From Yponomeuta sedellus (taxonomy: Eukaryota > Arthropoda > Insecta > Lepidoptera > Yponomeutidae), in NCBI GenBank assembly GCA_934045075.1, contig OW203745.1, positions 11,742,873-11,806,872 of the forward strand: a stretch of 64,000 nucleotides of DNA, read 5' to 3'. The notes beneath the pieces are model-generated. The model was not told the DNA's origin. It did not search any database and was given only the letters and a program-made list of their open reading frames with translations. Below are positions 42,571 to 53,070 of this stretch, in pieces. The translations under genes were made by a program, and so were the position numbers. Within the stretch, counting starts at the first letter, position 1. Each line of letters opens with the position of its first letter.

Positions 42571-43184
42571 TATTTTACAGAAGCACCCGCACTAGGCATA
42601 CCCTGTGTCGTGGGTACTAATGCTCTAAATATAGATTTACATAGGTGTCTTAGATTTTAGTTACAATAAAAAAGATTAAGTGACTCAGTGTGTGTGTGTG
42701 TGTGCGTGTTTAAGTGTTCGTTTAAGAGTGCTTATCTCATTACTTTATTTTTTTTTTTATTTTTTTTATTTATTTATTTAATATTGGGAAGACTAACAGC
42801 ACATAACAAAGAGTAACAAAATCATTAAACATGCAGAAGGCCAATTATAAGTCTCCACTCATAGAAAAAAAAATTATCACTTAAGCTCTTAAAGCAAAAA
42901 TCCAGTGACAGTTTAAAGCACTACATTAATATTTAAAAGAAAAAAAACAGTCCATAAATCGTTTTAACCAACAAAAAAATCTGGACTAAGTTTATCCCTT
43001 AAGCTTTGGACCGAAGAATTAAACATATCTTACTCACATAAATTACTTCTGATTTAAAATTTCAAAACACAGTTCTACTTTGTAATGGTCAGTAAACCTT
43101 CAGTTTTACGATATGTCACATAGGCCACCATGTTCAATGAGCCGTATTCAGTACAAATTCACAAAGCAATTCATAGATCTGGTA
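42571..43184. other. tSINE-1 scrap and AT-rich interval
   Basis: 42572-42632 matches the tSINE-1 body (CCCGCACTAGGCATACCCTG). (GT)n at 42688-42710. 42770-42870 resembles the 3' UTR at 1440-1600. Confidence 0.45.
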
Positions 43185-43400
43185 CTGACTGAAAATCAGC
43201 GCTGAGGACTCACTTCTGCAGCACAAGGCTGAGTCAGCTGCCTTTTGTGGTACCTAATTTAGACACACCACAGGCTAAACCTATGTCTTTTTTTGTGGAT
43301 TTAGTTTATTTCTGTTGCGCTCATATTCTGTCAATTTTCCTGGTTATTTTGTTTCTGAGATGTGTCTTGTTGGTATAATAAATGTCTTTCTTTTTTCTTT
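43185..43400 (+). mobile_element. LINE-K 3' end
   Basis: GGCTGAGTCAGCTGCCTTTT, TTAGACACACCACAGGC, GTGTCTTGTTGGTATAATAA and an ATGTCTTTC-T-rich tail. Confidence 0.6.
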
Positions 43401-43481
43401 TCTTTCTATAGATGGCGCTAACATGCGTGTCCTTAGTCTAATCAATTAATCTGCGCTGAGAAAAATTTACAGACGTTATAT

Positions 43482-43634
43482 TGTAGACTTTTAGTCCGGA
43501 TTTACTTACGGGTGTTGTTATATTGGAAAAGTCCGACCAGGTTTCGAATCACAGCTCTGCGAATCGTAGCGAAACCTGGTCGGACTTTTCCGATATAACA
43601 ATACCCGTAAGTAAATCCGGACTAAAAGTCTACA
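43482..43634. mobile_element. hairpin MITE with 65-bp arms
   Basis: Arms 43482-43546 and 43570-43634 are complementary with few mismatches (TGTAGACTTTTAGTCCGGAT and complement; CCTGGTCGGACTTTTCC) around a 23-nt loop. Non-coding; superfamily not determined. Confidence 0.8.
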
Positions 43635-43682
43635 ATGTGTTGTGCTTACAAAAGTTTTAGTTAAAAAAAACGTTATATTCTT

Positions 43683-43785
43683 TTTAATGCACTGACCCGT
43701 GCTGAGGACAATTTTAAAAACCTATTTAGAGGCTAAAAATTCCACCCATGCCGGGATTCGAACCCGTGACCTCTGGCTCTTACAG
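43683..43785 (-). mobile_element. T element, 3' part
   Basis: Tail, GAGGCTAAAAATTCCACCC and B-box complement GATTCGAACCCGTGACC; ends in the anticodon arm. Confidence 0.75.
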
Positions 43786-44235
43786 ACGTGTCCATATTTT
43801 TGTATGTGCTTGCCTATAAGTGCCATCTATGAAGTGTTTTGTGAATACGTGCTGAAAACGGCTCAATCGTTGACCAACGACCAGTGACTGCTCAATTAAT
43901 AGCGTTTTAGCCCAGCGTGTGGAAGGAATTAGCCTTTCCAGTGATTGCGTCAGTGTTATCTTGTCTACGTATCTCTGCAATCCCTCTTGCCATCTAGATC
44001 GGTATCGTACTCAATGATTGCTGTGTCTAGTTCCGTAGATTGCCCTGGGTTGTTTAAAACAGGGCGGCAGATGTTATCAAGTTAAAGGCCAGTTCAAAGA
44101 GTGCCATAGAGAGTACAAATTGCATGTGGTGTTGAGGACTACTTTTATACATTTACAGTAAAAATACATGTGGAATATGAGTGCATAGCGTATGCTCATA
44201 TATCCCAAGCAGGGTTATTTTTCAAGGCATTTATT
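43786..44235. other. unassigned interval
   Basis: No family or gene recognised. Confidence 0.35.
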
Positions 44236-44433
44236 GTCATCCTAATAATCAGCCGGTGTCAGTCCTCTGCTGGACATAGGTCTCTTCCAAGGCACGCCAC
44301 TGAGCGCGATCTTCGGCTGTTCTCTTCCAATCACTGCTTTTCGATTGTCGTTGCTCCACGTGGTAACATGGCGTCCTACGCTACGTTTGCCGATGCGTGG
44401 TCTCCACTCTAGTACAAGTCTACCCGCCGCCAT
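44236..44433 (-). pseudogene. RTE-like LINE C-terminal fragment
   Basis: Minus strand starts RLVLEWRPRIGKRSVGR, loses frame, and in another frame ends EDRAQWRALEETYVQQRTDT and a stop, then GGCTGATTATTAG. W-RPR-GKRS-GRP and DR--WR-L-E-YVQQ-T are shared with 51150-51459, so both are the end of the same LINE clade; this copy is older. Confidence 0.75.
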
Positions 44434-44517
44434 TCACAAAACAAATAAATTATGCAGTGATTTGTGTGTTTTACAACATATTTCGTTGTATAAATAAATA
44501 ACTTCCTCGCGACACAA

Positions 44518-44670
44518 TAACTTGGCCCCCGTGGTGGAAGAAGGATGCAGGAAGGTTCAGTGCCCCAGTTCGATGTCAGAAGTTATCAAACCGCCCATAT
44601 GCCTCTGACATGGCTTAACGACTGCCATTGCATGACAGCCTGTAACAACGGCTGAAGGTGCCTTGCGAAG
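44518..44670 (-). mobile_element. 5S-SINE fragment
   Basis: AACTTGGCCCCCGTGGTGG and TTATCAAACCGCCCATATGC; rearranged 3' end, no head. Confidence 0.65.
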
Positions 44671-44850
44671 CGAAAATTATCAGCAATCGGATTGTTGGTC
44701 ATTTTTATATTTTAGTTATAAGTTGAATTTATGCTGATTTGACCTATGACAGTCGCGCAAATACAACGATCTTATTTGTCAAGATCTTCTCAAGACCATT
44801 GGTAAAAGAGTTACGAGGGAACGTAGAATCCGACATACGTACATAATACG

Positions 44851-45166
44851 TACATACATACATACATACATACATACATACATACATACATACATACATA
44901 CATACATACATACATACATACATACATACACACATACATACATACATACATACATACATACATACATACATACATACATACATACATACATACATACATA
45001 CATACATACATACATACATACATACATACATACATACATACATACATACATACATACATACATACATACATACATACATACATACATACATACATACATA
45101 CATACATACATACATACATACATACATACATACATACATACATACATACATACATACATACATACA
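44851..45166. repeat. (CATA)n microsatellite
   Basis: About 79 units with one CACACATA interruption near 44929. No LINE-C sequence is evident on either flank, unlike the other two arrays. Confidence 0.95.
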
Positions 45167-45639
45167 GGCAAAGCACATTACCATAATTTTAAGCTTATTG
45201 ATGCTAATCTGCTATCGACTTTTTGATGCTAATCTGCTATCGTATTTAAGGCTCTATCTAGCAAGACCAACATCGACTACAGACCAAACGAGCTTTCATT
45301 TACGCAGTCTAACTAGCCCCGTGCTGTGTGCGGAACCAGAGTCAACGTGTGGACGGAGCGAAATACATTCTACACTGTTGCAGGTGGTCTCCCCGTGACA
45401 TGTTTTCCTTCGTCGTTAACGAGCAACGTGTAGATACATACATTTGCAATTGCATCTATAAAGATCCAACGATGGGATGATGTATAAACTTTGACACAAA
45501 TATATAACAAGGATATATCAGATGTGACATTTCGACTTTCAGTACAAATGATCGATTTTTTCACTTTCGAAAGCAAATACCTATCTCGGCCGCCATCTTG
45601 TTTCGCAACACTAGATTTAGTGGAAGAAACAAGACTATC
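45167..45639. other. unassigned interval with a short duplication
   Basis: TTGATGCTAATCTGCTATCG occurs twice in tandem (45197-45243). No gene recognised. Confidence 0.4.
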
Positions 45640-46025
45640 TTAGGACAATTTTTTAAAAACCTATTAAGAGGCACCCGGCATGCGTGGAATTTTTAGCCTC
45701 TAAATAGGTTTTTAAAAACAGTCCTTAGCACATGTTAGTGCATTAAAAATAATATAATCATGTGGGTACAGCGATATAATTCCGTTGTAAAACTTAACTG
45801 CAAAGTGGGTACTCGGGGCTGCAAGTGATGCAAAATTACTTCAGCCAGTTTTCGCTGCCTGTACGTAATACAGAGAATATTGTAAAGAGGTTCGAAATTT
45901 CACTGATGCCGGTGAGTCGCCCATTAGCTCAGTTGGAAAGAGCGCTGGCACGGATAGCCAGTGGTCGCGGGTTCGAATCCCGGCATGGGTGGAGTTTTTA
46001 GCCTCTAAATAGGTTTTTAGCAATG
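45640..46025 (+). mobile_element. T element: truncated unit followed by a full unit
   Basis: 45640-45745 is a collapsed foldback ending in the tail (GTTAGTGCATTAAAAATAAT). It continues into ATAATCATGTGGGTACAGCG, the body CTCGGGGCTGCAAGTGATGC, GAGGTTCGAAATTTCACTGA, and a complete tRNA-like unit (about 45917-45990; A box TAGCTCAGTTGG, B box GGTTCGAATCC). It shows two units head-to-tail. Confidence 0.85.
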
Positions 46026-46440
46026 TCTATATTAAAGAAATGACTTTCGGGGTTTCCCTCGAATAACAAGTTGTATACAGCATTCTACAAGCTGATGTTT
46101 TATTCACAGTTCCGGCAATCCCAATCGCTGCACCGCTTTTCCAATGTCGTCGAGAATCTCGCCAAAATTCGCCGCCGCCTCACTGGCCAACTACCTGAGT
46201 CCGATACGCGATCATAACACGCCGAACACCCCGGGATGCCCCATGAATAAAATATGAAGCCCGGTACAGTTGGAGTTGAAACGTCAGCGTTGTCAGCCGC
46301 GGTAATAATAATGCAGCGCTCACAGAGCCCTTACAGAGCAATTTCTAAGATGCGCACGTCCTGAAACACCTCGTTTAGAGGTATAGTTTGATAACCACTT
46401 TTGTCCGTTGAGTTTTCTTCTCAGGTTAATACACTTCATC
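46026..46440. other. unassigned interval
   Basis: No family or gene recognised. Confidence 0.35.
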
Positions 46441-46529
46441 ATCATGGTCAACCCATTATTTCCCCACCGAGAGGCACGGGTCTCTTCACTGAGGAAGGTA
46501 TTGGCCATACTCCACCACGGGGGCATTTT
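46441..46529 (-). mobile_element. 5S-SINE variant, 3' end
   Basis: CAACCCATTATTTCCCCACC, GGCACGGGTCTCTTC, CCATACTCCACCACGGGGGC. Confidence 0.7.
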
Positions 46530-46844
46530 TACGGATTAATACACTTCACATCATAAAAATCGAAACACCTCTGAAAGTTGGGCTTAAATGAGTCTTATGA
46601 TTTTTTGCGCGGCATTTAAGAATAGAAAAGAGGATTGATATCACAAAAAATACGCCAATAAATAGCTGGCAGTATAATCTGCACAATATTGTACCACTAT
46701 TCCAAATTTAAATTAAATTTTCGTATTACACTAGAATTACATGAGTGTATTTTTTTATTTTAGTTTAAATGTAGCTTACATACGCTGTACTCTAGGGCAC
46801 AGAACTACGATCAGATTGGGCATATTCACTGGGGGTGCTCGCCG
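46530..46844. other. unassigned interval
   Basis: AT-rich, no motif. Confidence 0.3.
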
Positions 46845-46950
46845 CGTATGGGAATTTTTAAGGGTCGAGGTATGTGAACACTTAAGTTTCCTCACGATGT
46901 TATTCCTTACGGTTACCGAGTGGTATTGCAATACTACTCGACAAATTTAT
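46845..46950 (-). mobile_element. tSINE-2 body fragment
   Basis: TTTCCTCACGATGTTATTCC and CGAGTGGTATTGCAATAC in reverse sense. Confidence 0.5.
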
Positions 46951-47077
46951 TAGACGAAGGCAACAAAATCATACATCCTGGAATTCCAACCCTCGACATC
47001 TAGAATGTAAGTAAAACGCGGTAATACAAAGGCATCTTTGAGCCGTTACTGCTATGGAAGAAGTTGAAAGCTTTTTT

Positions 47078-47205
47078 TAAAAACCTATTTAGGGGCTAAA
47101 AATTCCACCCATGCCGGGATACGAACTCGCGACCTCTGGCTATCCGTGCCAGCGCTTTTCCAACTGAGCACGGGTCCTTAGCACGGGCATTAAAAATAAT
47201 ATAAG
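47078..47205 (-). mobile_element. T element, collapsed foldback
   Basis: The reverse 3' half (TACGAACTCGCGACCTCTGG, TTCCAACTGAGC) joins directly to a forward tail (GTCCTTAGCACGGGCATTAA). Confidence 0.75.
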
Positions 47206-47300
47206 TTGAGGGCTGTCACTTTAACCGCACTAAACACGGGTTGAACTCGAGTAGGAATTTAAACACTAGAATATTTTGTATAAATATATATGCAGAGAAT

Positions 47301-47657
47301 CGCTCGTAGCCCCAGCTACCGACTGATCTTAAATGATCACGAAGGTTAAGCAACACAGGGTGCGTTCAGTGCATGAATGGGTAAACCGTCTGTGACTAAC
47401 GCTTGTGGCATATTTCTGAGCGATTCCGTGCTTCGCAAGGCACTTTAAGCAGTTGGTGCCAGATACCGTCGATAGATGGCAGTCGTTAAGCCAATTCAGA
47501 GGCGTTAGGGCGGCTTGAAAACTTCTAATAGTAAGACCAGCCACTAGTCTTGCAAGCCTCCACCAATCCGGACTTGGTCTCCGTGGTGGAGTATGGCCTA
47601 TACCTTCCTTAAGAAAGAGACCCGTGCCCATCGGTGGGGACATAATGGGTTGATAAT
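47301..47657 (+). mobile_element. 5S-SINE variant, full length
   Basis: Strongest 5S likeness in the window: GATCACGAAGGTTAAGCAAC, GGGTGCGTTCAGTGCATGAA, TGGGTAAACCGTC correspond in order to 5S helix III/box A, the intermediate element and box C. The body AGTAAGACCAGCCACTAGTC and the end GACATAATGGGTTGATAA distinguish it from the 5341 type. Confidence 0.85.
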
Positions 47658-48866
47658 TATATATGCAGTATGTATTATGCACATGCATAGAGGTGTTTTA
47701 CCCCTCCCCTCAGACTCCCCGAGGATTTTTGGAAGAAATCTGTCAGAGAGATAAGCTCCTAATAATGCATGTCTTTTCTTAGGTTACCTTTCCTGTATTA
47801 TGTTTTCGTATGCTATAAAGTATAGTGATGTAATAAAATAAGAATATTGTTCATTATACATTAGGACACGTTACATACCCAGGGTACAATCGGTAGCATT
47901 ATCGCCTATAACAAAGTTGAAAGCAAATTGACGTGAAAACATTTGTGATTGTACCTACATTACCACCTACTTATCAGACTACGCAGTGGCCTGAATCAGT
48001 CAGATTTCATGTGTGAAGTGACGTCACTGACGGAGCTTCACTAATCAAATCTTGATACAATCAGTAACAAATACAGAGACCCAGTTTATTATCAAAATAG
48101 CGCAATATATATTTCAGTGTCATTCCAATATGTAAAAATTATTCGTATAAGTTTTACATAATGGAACAAATAAATTGTTTTTAATTCTTACGATGTTGAA
48201 ACTTAAGGACAGTTAATATGTGTGAAAAATATGTTATAAAAATTCAATTGTTTTTTATTAGAAGCAAGAAGGATAACATGTATTTACAAAATTATAGGTA
48301 TTATACTTAGTGCACATAACAATTACATTTTTAACATAGGTAAGAGTAAAAACGTAGCCTACATTAGGAATAAACCTTACCTTAGGCGCTTTAGGCTACC
48401 TTATTATGTACGGGCTTAAATAATTTTAATGACATAAATTTACAATAATAGTATTTTAATAGTATTTCATTTTCAGATAACTCTGAAAAACGTTTTCGAT
48501 ATAGATGTTAACAATTATATTATTAACGAGGAAATTATTTGTTAAAATCCCTTGATTTTCATGAAAACTGCGTATAAATATTTATTCGACACCATCATAC
48601 TTACACAAGCAAGTGTAAAGGAACTCTTGCAAAACCAACATTCCAGATTTCTGCGCGCAAAACGTTTTCGCTGCTAATAGAAACAAAATATATCTTTTAC
48701 AGGTAGAAAACGTATTGTTTTGGGACCTACGAAAAACCCAATAAGTTTTATTTTGGTCGTATGAAAAACATGCACGGAAAACTTAGCAGTACCTGCACAT
48801 ATATTGAGCTGATAACAAACAGGAACAATCAAATCAAAGAATAATCGAATCGAGGAATAATCGGAT
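47658..48866. other. AT-rich unassigned interval
   Basis: 47838-47915 is a decayed LINE-J 3' UTR. A TGACGTCA-type site lies near 48020. Otherwise the least repeat-like AT-rich stretch of the window, with no open frame of note. Confidence 0.4.
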
Positions 48867-49177
48867 CAGAGTGCTTAGTGCGAGTTTTTTAACTACTCGA
48901 TCGCGTTAACGTAAACTCATATTTCTATGGCATCGAGGAATCGCCACCTAGCGACAAGTATGGAAATTAAAATTGCTGAGTGCGAGTTGTAATGGTCTAC
49001 GTTGAGAAGTGAACACATTTACCAGCCAAAACACGAATAAACGCGAGTGCGAGTTGTACTGTGACTGCTTTTTGCCAGTTCGAACGGTTAACTTACTCAT
49101 ACTCACTACTCAATGCTCGATTAACGCGGTAGTAAAGTTATTCGATTGGATCTGTCAAACTCGCACTAAGCACTCAG
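48867..49177. mobile_element. MITE, about 311 bp, GTGCGAGTT motifs
   Basis: Termini CAGAGTGCTTAGTGCGAGTT and (complement) CTGAGTGCTTAGTGCGAGTT. The subterminal GTGCGAGTTGTA recurs at 48979 and 49040. No convincing TSD, so the superfamily is open (hAT possible). Confidence 0.7.
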
Positions 49178-49660
49178 TTTGCTGGCAGTTAACGGCCATC
49201 TTTCGATTTAAAGAGAAATTTTTTTTCTTTTTTTTTTTTTTTCTTTTTTATAGCATTTTATAATACCTAAGAGTATAAATAAATCAGCCAGATGATGCCT
49301 GATCACCTTTTTATTATTTCTTACTTTGAGGATTTTTCTTCGAAATTCCGTAGCAACTGTACTGCTCTTGCATTGGAATAAGACTGTTGCGGTTTCGTGA
49401 TGGGCCACATAAATCCACTGTATTGGGAGTACAAATATTGCACATTCTACGAACACGGATAGATTATCTACCTAGTGTAAATAATAACTTAGGCTTCATA
49501 AATACAAATTCTGTACTGAAAGCCCCGTGTTGGGTGCCAATTTAAAGACTTCAAGGCCTTGAAGAACTGTTTGACACCCGTCAATAAATTTACAGTCAGA
49601 GAGGATGATGAGATGAGAGAGAATCGATGCTAAAATCTTTTTTATTAAGTAACTGACGAC
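49178..49660. other. unassigned interval with poly-T
   Basis: T-run 49217-49250. No gene recognised. Confidence 0.35.
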
Positions 49661-49963
49661 GTCGATATCAACCCGTGCAAGTCCCCACTGCTGGGGCACG
49701 GGTCTCTTCCTGCATTGCAGGAAGGTTTGGTCAAAACTCCACCACGGGGGCCAAGTACGGATTGGTGGAGGATTGTAAGACAGTGGCGGGCCTTGCTGTC
49801 AGAAGTTATCAAGCCGCCCATGACATGGCTTAGCGACTGTCATTACAGCCGGCATCAACGGCAGCACCGACATTACGTGATAGCCCCATTGGTGCCGGCA
49901 GTCATGTAATGGCAGTCGTTAAGCGATGTCGACGTACCTTGCGAAGCACGGAAGCGCTCGGCG
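49661..49963 (-). mobile_element. 5S-SINE with internal inverted duplication
   Basis: 3' half intact. At 49830-49930 the GACTGTCATTACAGCCGGCA segment is followed by its inverse (GGTGCCGGCAGTCATGTAAT), so the body folds back on itself. The head is missing. Confidence 0.75.
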
Positions 49964-50033
49964 ACGACGTTTAGATAATAAAATAGGTGAGAACGGATTT
50001 TTTAAAAATACCAATAATCTGTCAAATTGTCTG

Positions 50034-50240
50034 CCTCGTTGGTTTAGCGGTATCACATCTTATTATCATGCCAGAGGTCATGGGTTCGACACCCACCGGG
50101 GGCCAGGCGAAATACCTCAGTCTGGGTGTATTTCCATGTTAGTGATGTCCTTGCCTTGTTAGTATCCTATGTATCCTACTTGTAGTATCCTAGTTTGGGA
50201 CCAGGACATGTGTTTCTGTTGTGTGGAAGTTATAATTCCA
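50034..50240 (+). mobile_element. tSINE-1, reference copy
   Basis: tRNA-like head with A box TTGGTTTAGCGG and B box GGTTCGACACC (50040-50105), then CCTCAGTCTGGGTGTATTTC, GTTAGTGATGTCCTTGCC, TAGTTTGGGACCAGGACATG. RNA polymerase III-type promoter boxes; non-coding. Confidence 0.75.
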
Positions 50241-50514
50241 TACTATAGTCGCTTTGCTATAATGGATGGAAATGCATGATTTATTTATTTATTTTATTGA
50301 GTTTTAGGAAAATTATCGACAAAAACTAACAAAACACACGGTGCGTACATTATTGTAGCAGAGAGTAATAAACAATATTTCTCACTTATGATATTTTTTT
50401 GTCGTGATTAATAATTGTAGTAGGTATATTATTTTCATTGAGCTATCTGTATAAAGTATGATAATACATACATGTTTGTGCAGATTTTGTATGTCACAAA
50501 TAAATAAAGCGTAA

Positions 50515-50775
50515 ACGTCAGGATGAGCTACGGTAGCCTAGCGGGTAGAACAATGGAGCCGAAAGCGTAAGACCCAGGTTTGATCCCCAGTGAGGGCTTG
50601 TAATAATGACTTTGTTTCCTAAGTTATGCACATTTGTAAAGTCATAGCAGCAACACCAACATCGTGAGGAAATCTGCGTGTCTGGGGAGTTCAAATACGG
50701 TAGCGCTTGAAATTGCCAAACCGCGGTGGGCACGCGGGGAAATTAAGCACATACTCTCTCTGAGAGAAGGCCTAA
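50515..50775 (+). mobile_element. tSINE-2, reference copy
   Basis: tRNA-like head: A box TAGCCTAGCGGG, B box GGTTTGATCCC (50530-50592). Body AACATCGTGAGGAAATCTGC, ATTGCCAAACCGCGGTGGGC; 3' end CTCTCTCTGAGAGAAGGCCT, slightly truncated. Confidence 0.8.
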
Positions 50776-51149
50776 GGATAATTAGACCCTCGAACACATG
50801 GCGAGTCCTGACGCTACGGAAGCGTTAAGAGGAAAATCAAACACAGGGGGCGGTTACAGAATAGAGACGCTAGCCACTTCTTTTACTAAGTGGTCTGCCT
50901 CGAGCCCTCCTTAAAGTTGCGTAGGATGTGAAAATAAATGACAGTAAGAAATACATCACATTAGAAAAGCTAGTAATGCTCGAAACGTGGGTGAGACAGA
51001 TGCCATGATGTTCACTAGCGATACCAAGGGAGAGAATATTCGTATATCCTTTTACAGACTGACTTTGAAAAGGTGTCTTTCTAATCTCTGAAGCATACTA
51101 AGGGTGACTCGTATCGAATTACTGGGTAAGTAAAAAAATAGATAAATAG
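50776..51149. other. unassigned, probably LINE body
   Basis: Lies directly upstream of the LINE coding end; may be decayed ORF2 but no RT motif can be read. Confidence 0.35.
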
Positions 51150-51459
51150 AGAACAGACAACCAAACCGAGAACCAAACCAAAGTTATCAACATAGCTCAG
51201 AGAATCAGCAAGCTGAGGTGGCAGTGGGCTGGCTATATCTCGCGAAGAACCGACAACCGTTGGAGTAAACGTGTTCTTGAGTGGAGACCGCGACTCGGCA
51301 AACGTAGTATAGGACGCCCTCCGACCAGGTGGGATGACGATCTGCGAAAAACTGCCGGCAGATGCTGGATGCGGCAAGCTGAAGACAGGGCGCTATGGCG
51401 CTCATTAGGGGAGGGCTATGTCCAGCAGTGGACTAATATAGCCTGAAGAAGAAGAAGGT
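51150..51459 (+). pseudogene. RTE-like LINE ORF2 C-terminus and tail
   Basis: Frame 51150-51446 has no stop: NIAQRISKLRWQWAGYISRR, DNRWSKRVLEWRPRLGKRSI, GRPPTRWDDDLRKTAG, WMRQAEDRALWRSLGEGYVQ, QWTNIA then stop and GAAGAAGAAG. This RW-WRPR-GKRS-GRPPTRW-DD...YVQQWT series is the C-terminal end of a LINE frequent in Lepidoptera. The last 70 bp, coding codons included, are identical or nearly so to the 3' end of every B element here. 5'-truncated, so inactive, but young. Confidence 0.85.
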
Positions 51460-51464
51460 AAATA

Positions 51465-51625
51465 CACTATTTTTATTTTTAATGCATTAACCCGTGCTAA
51501 GGAACAAATTTAAAAACCTATTTAGAGGCTAAAAATTTTTTTTTATTTCTGGTACGGATAGCCAGAGGTTGCGGGTTCGAATCCCGGCATGGGTGAAATT
51601 TTTAGCCTCTAAATAGGTTTTTAAA
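51465..51625 (+). mobile_element. T element, foldback, with perfect 12-bp TSD
   Basis: AGAAGGTAAATA at 51453-51464 and 51626-51637. Inserted in the tail of the LINE above. The left arm is the tail and GAGGCTAAAAAT in reverse; the right arm is the B-box half (GAGGTTGCGGGTTCGAATCC) and GCCTCTAAATAGG. The long perfect TSD shows the foldback form itself was inserted as a retroposon. Confidence 0.85.
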
Positions 51626-51970
51626 AGAAGGTAAATAGTTATACAATAGTTTTTATCAATAAAATCAGTGAACGAAGAAGATCGAATGGCGACGAGAGGC
51701 GCCGAGCTAAGTAGCACGGATTATACTATTGCAAGGCTTTTAGTCACTAGACTACCGATAGTGTGAATGAAACGACCATTACCGAACTAATATGACTCTA
51801 TCGAACAACTGTGCATTTTAGAGACTCCCCTATACCTATTTTAGTACCTTAGACTCAGGATTTTAATCGATTTCCGCTAAAAACGGCCGTTTTGGCAAAC
51901 ATACTTTAAAGTCGATAGATCGACTCGATTTTTGGCCCTAGGTTCTCGACACTACGTTCTAAAAGAGCTT
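51626..51970. other. unassigned interval
   Basis: No family recognised. Confidence 0.3.
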
Positions 51971-52268
51971 CTATAAACCTATTTAGAGGCTAAAAATTCC
52001 ACCCATGCCGGGATTCGAACCCGCGACCTCTGGCTATCCGTGCCAGCGCTCTTCCAATTGAGTTAATGGGCGACTCACCGGCATCAGTGAAATTTCGAAC
52101 CTCTTTACACTATTCTCTATATTACGTACAGGCAGCGACATCTAGCATAAGTACATTGCATCACTTACAGCCCCGACTACCTACTTTGTAGTTAGGTTTC
52201 TACATCGGAATGATATCATTGTACCCACATGATTATACTATTTTTATTTTTAATGCACTAACCCTTCT
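51971..52268 (-). mobile_element. T element, complete monomer, no foldback
   Basis: In sense: tail-like start GTGCATTAAAAATAAAAATA, ATAATCATGTGGGTACAATG, body, GATGTCGCTGCCTGTACGTA, GAGGTTCGAAATTTCACTGA, the tRNA-like unit, GCCTCTAAATAGG. The tail sequence sits at the 5' end here, i.e. the end points are permuted relative to 531-865. Confidence 0.85.
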
Positions 52269-52396
52269 TCTATATTCATTGTGATATAATGTCCACTTTT
52301 TCCAAAAAGGTGTTATAAAAGAAGCTACGAGTATAGGCATATGAGAAGCTATAGAAGATATAGAAATATCTGTGTAATTTCCTTTTTTATGTACAA

Positions 52397-52558
52397 CTAG
52401 CTTAAACCCGCGGCTTCGCCCACGTTAGAAATTATTCCACGGGAAAGAATTACTAGGGTATCAAGTATCCTACGTCTCAATAGATCTAAAGTAATGAAGA
52501 GGCATTTGGACAGAAAAATGACAACTAACCTCAAAAATTCAAATAGTTTTATATTGCA
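52397..52558 (-). mobile_element. second Helitron-like 3' end
   Basis: Starts (in reverse) CTAGCTTAAACCCGCGGCTT, a Helitron 3' terminus with its GC-rich subterminal stretch. No TC 5' end is visible before the Hel-1 unit begins at 52559, so the two may form one composite. Confidence 0.55.
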
Positions 52559-52744
52559 CTAGCTGACCCAGCGGTCATGGTAATGCCTAACAGTCGATTC
52601 TTTGATCTTTTTTATTTTTGTCTCCGTAAGAACCATCCTCGTACTTCAAGGGATATTCTAAAAAAAGAATTAGCGAAATCGGTTCAGCTGCTCTCGAGAT
52701 TTGCGCTTACCAACACATTCGGCGATTCATTTTTATATTATAGA
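52559..52744 (-). mobile_element. Hel-1 Helitron-like unit
   Basis: In reverse: CTAGCTGACCCAGCGG to CATTTTTATATTATAGA, then T. Same family as 5778-5964, with AACCATCCTCGTACTTCAAG inside. Confidence 0.75.
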
Positions 52745-53070
52745 TAAAGTGTTCTCTATCTCTATAGCCTGCCTATTGTAATATACTATGTTTATACTTG
52801 TACTCTGTTATTGTTTAAGTCTCTTACGTAATTTAATAAGTTTAATAAAGATGTAAAGTAATAAAATAATTTTAATAATTTCATACGAATTATAATGAAA
52901 ATTTTATTCAATTATTTTTTTTCTTTTGGTGGCGCTAGACGCCGTAACATTCGCACACAGTTCTGTTTCGTCTCACAGTAAAATGTACGTTTGCCTAAAT
53001 GTAAGCTTTGAGACAAACCAGCAATGGCTTAAGGTTAAGAAACGAACGAGTTGTGTATTTTTTATAACTA

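Larger units (their letters stand above)
52360..52765 (+). mobile_element. LINE-E 3' end split by Helitron-like DNA
   Basis: ATCTGTGTAATTTCC...ATGTACAA (52360-52396) and TAAAGTGTTCTCTATCTC (52745-52765) are contiguous elsewhere. The break falls exactly between A and T. Confidence 0.8.

Noticed and set aside
44744..45184. Met-Tyr-Val-Cys repeat proteins (also near 29656-30166 and 52973-53397)
   Set aside because: Translations of the CATA arrays.
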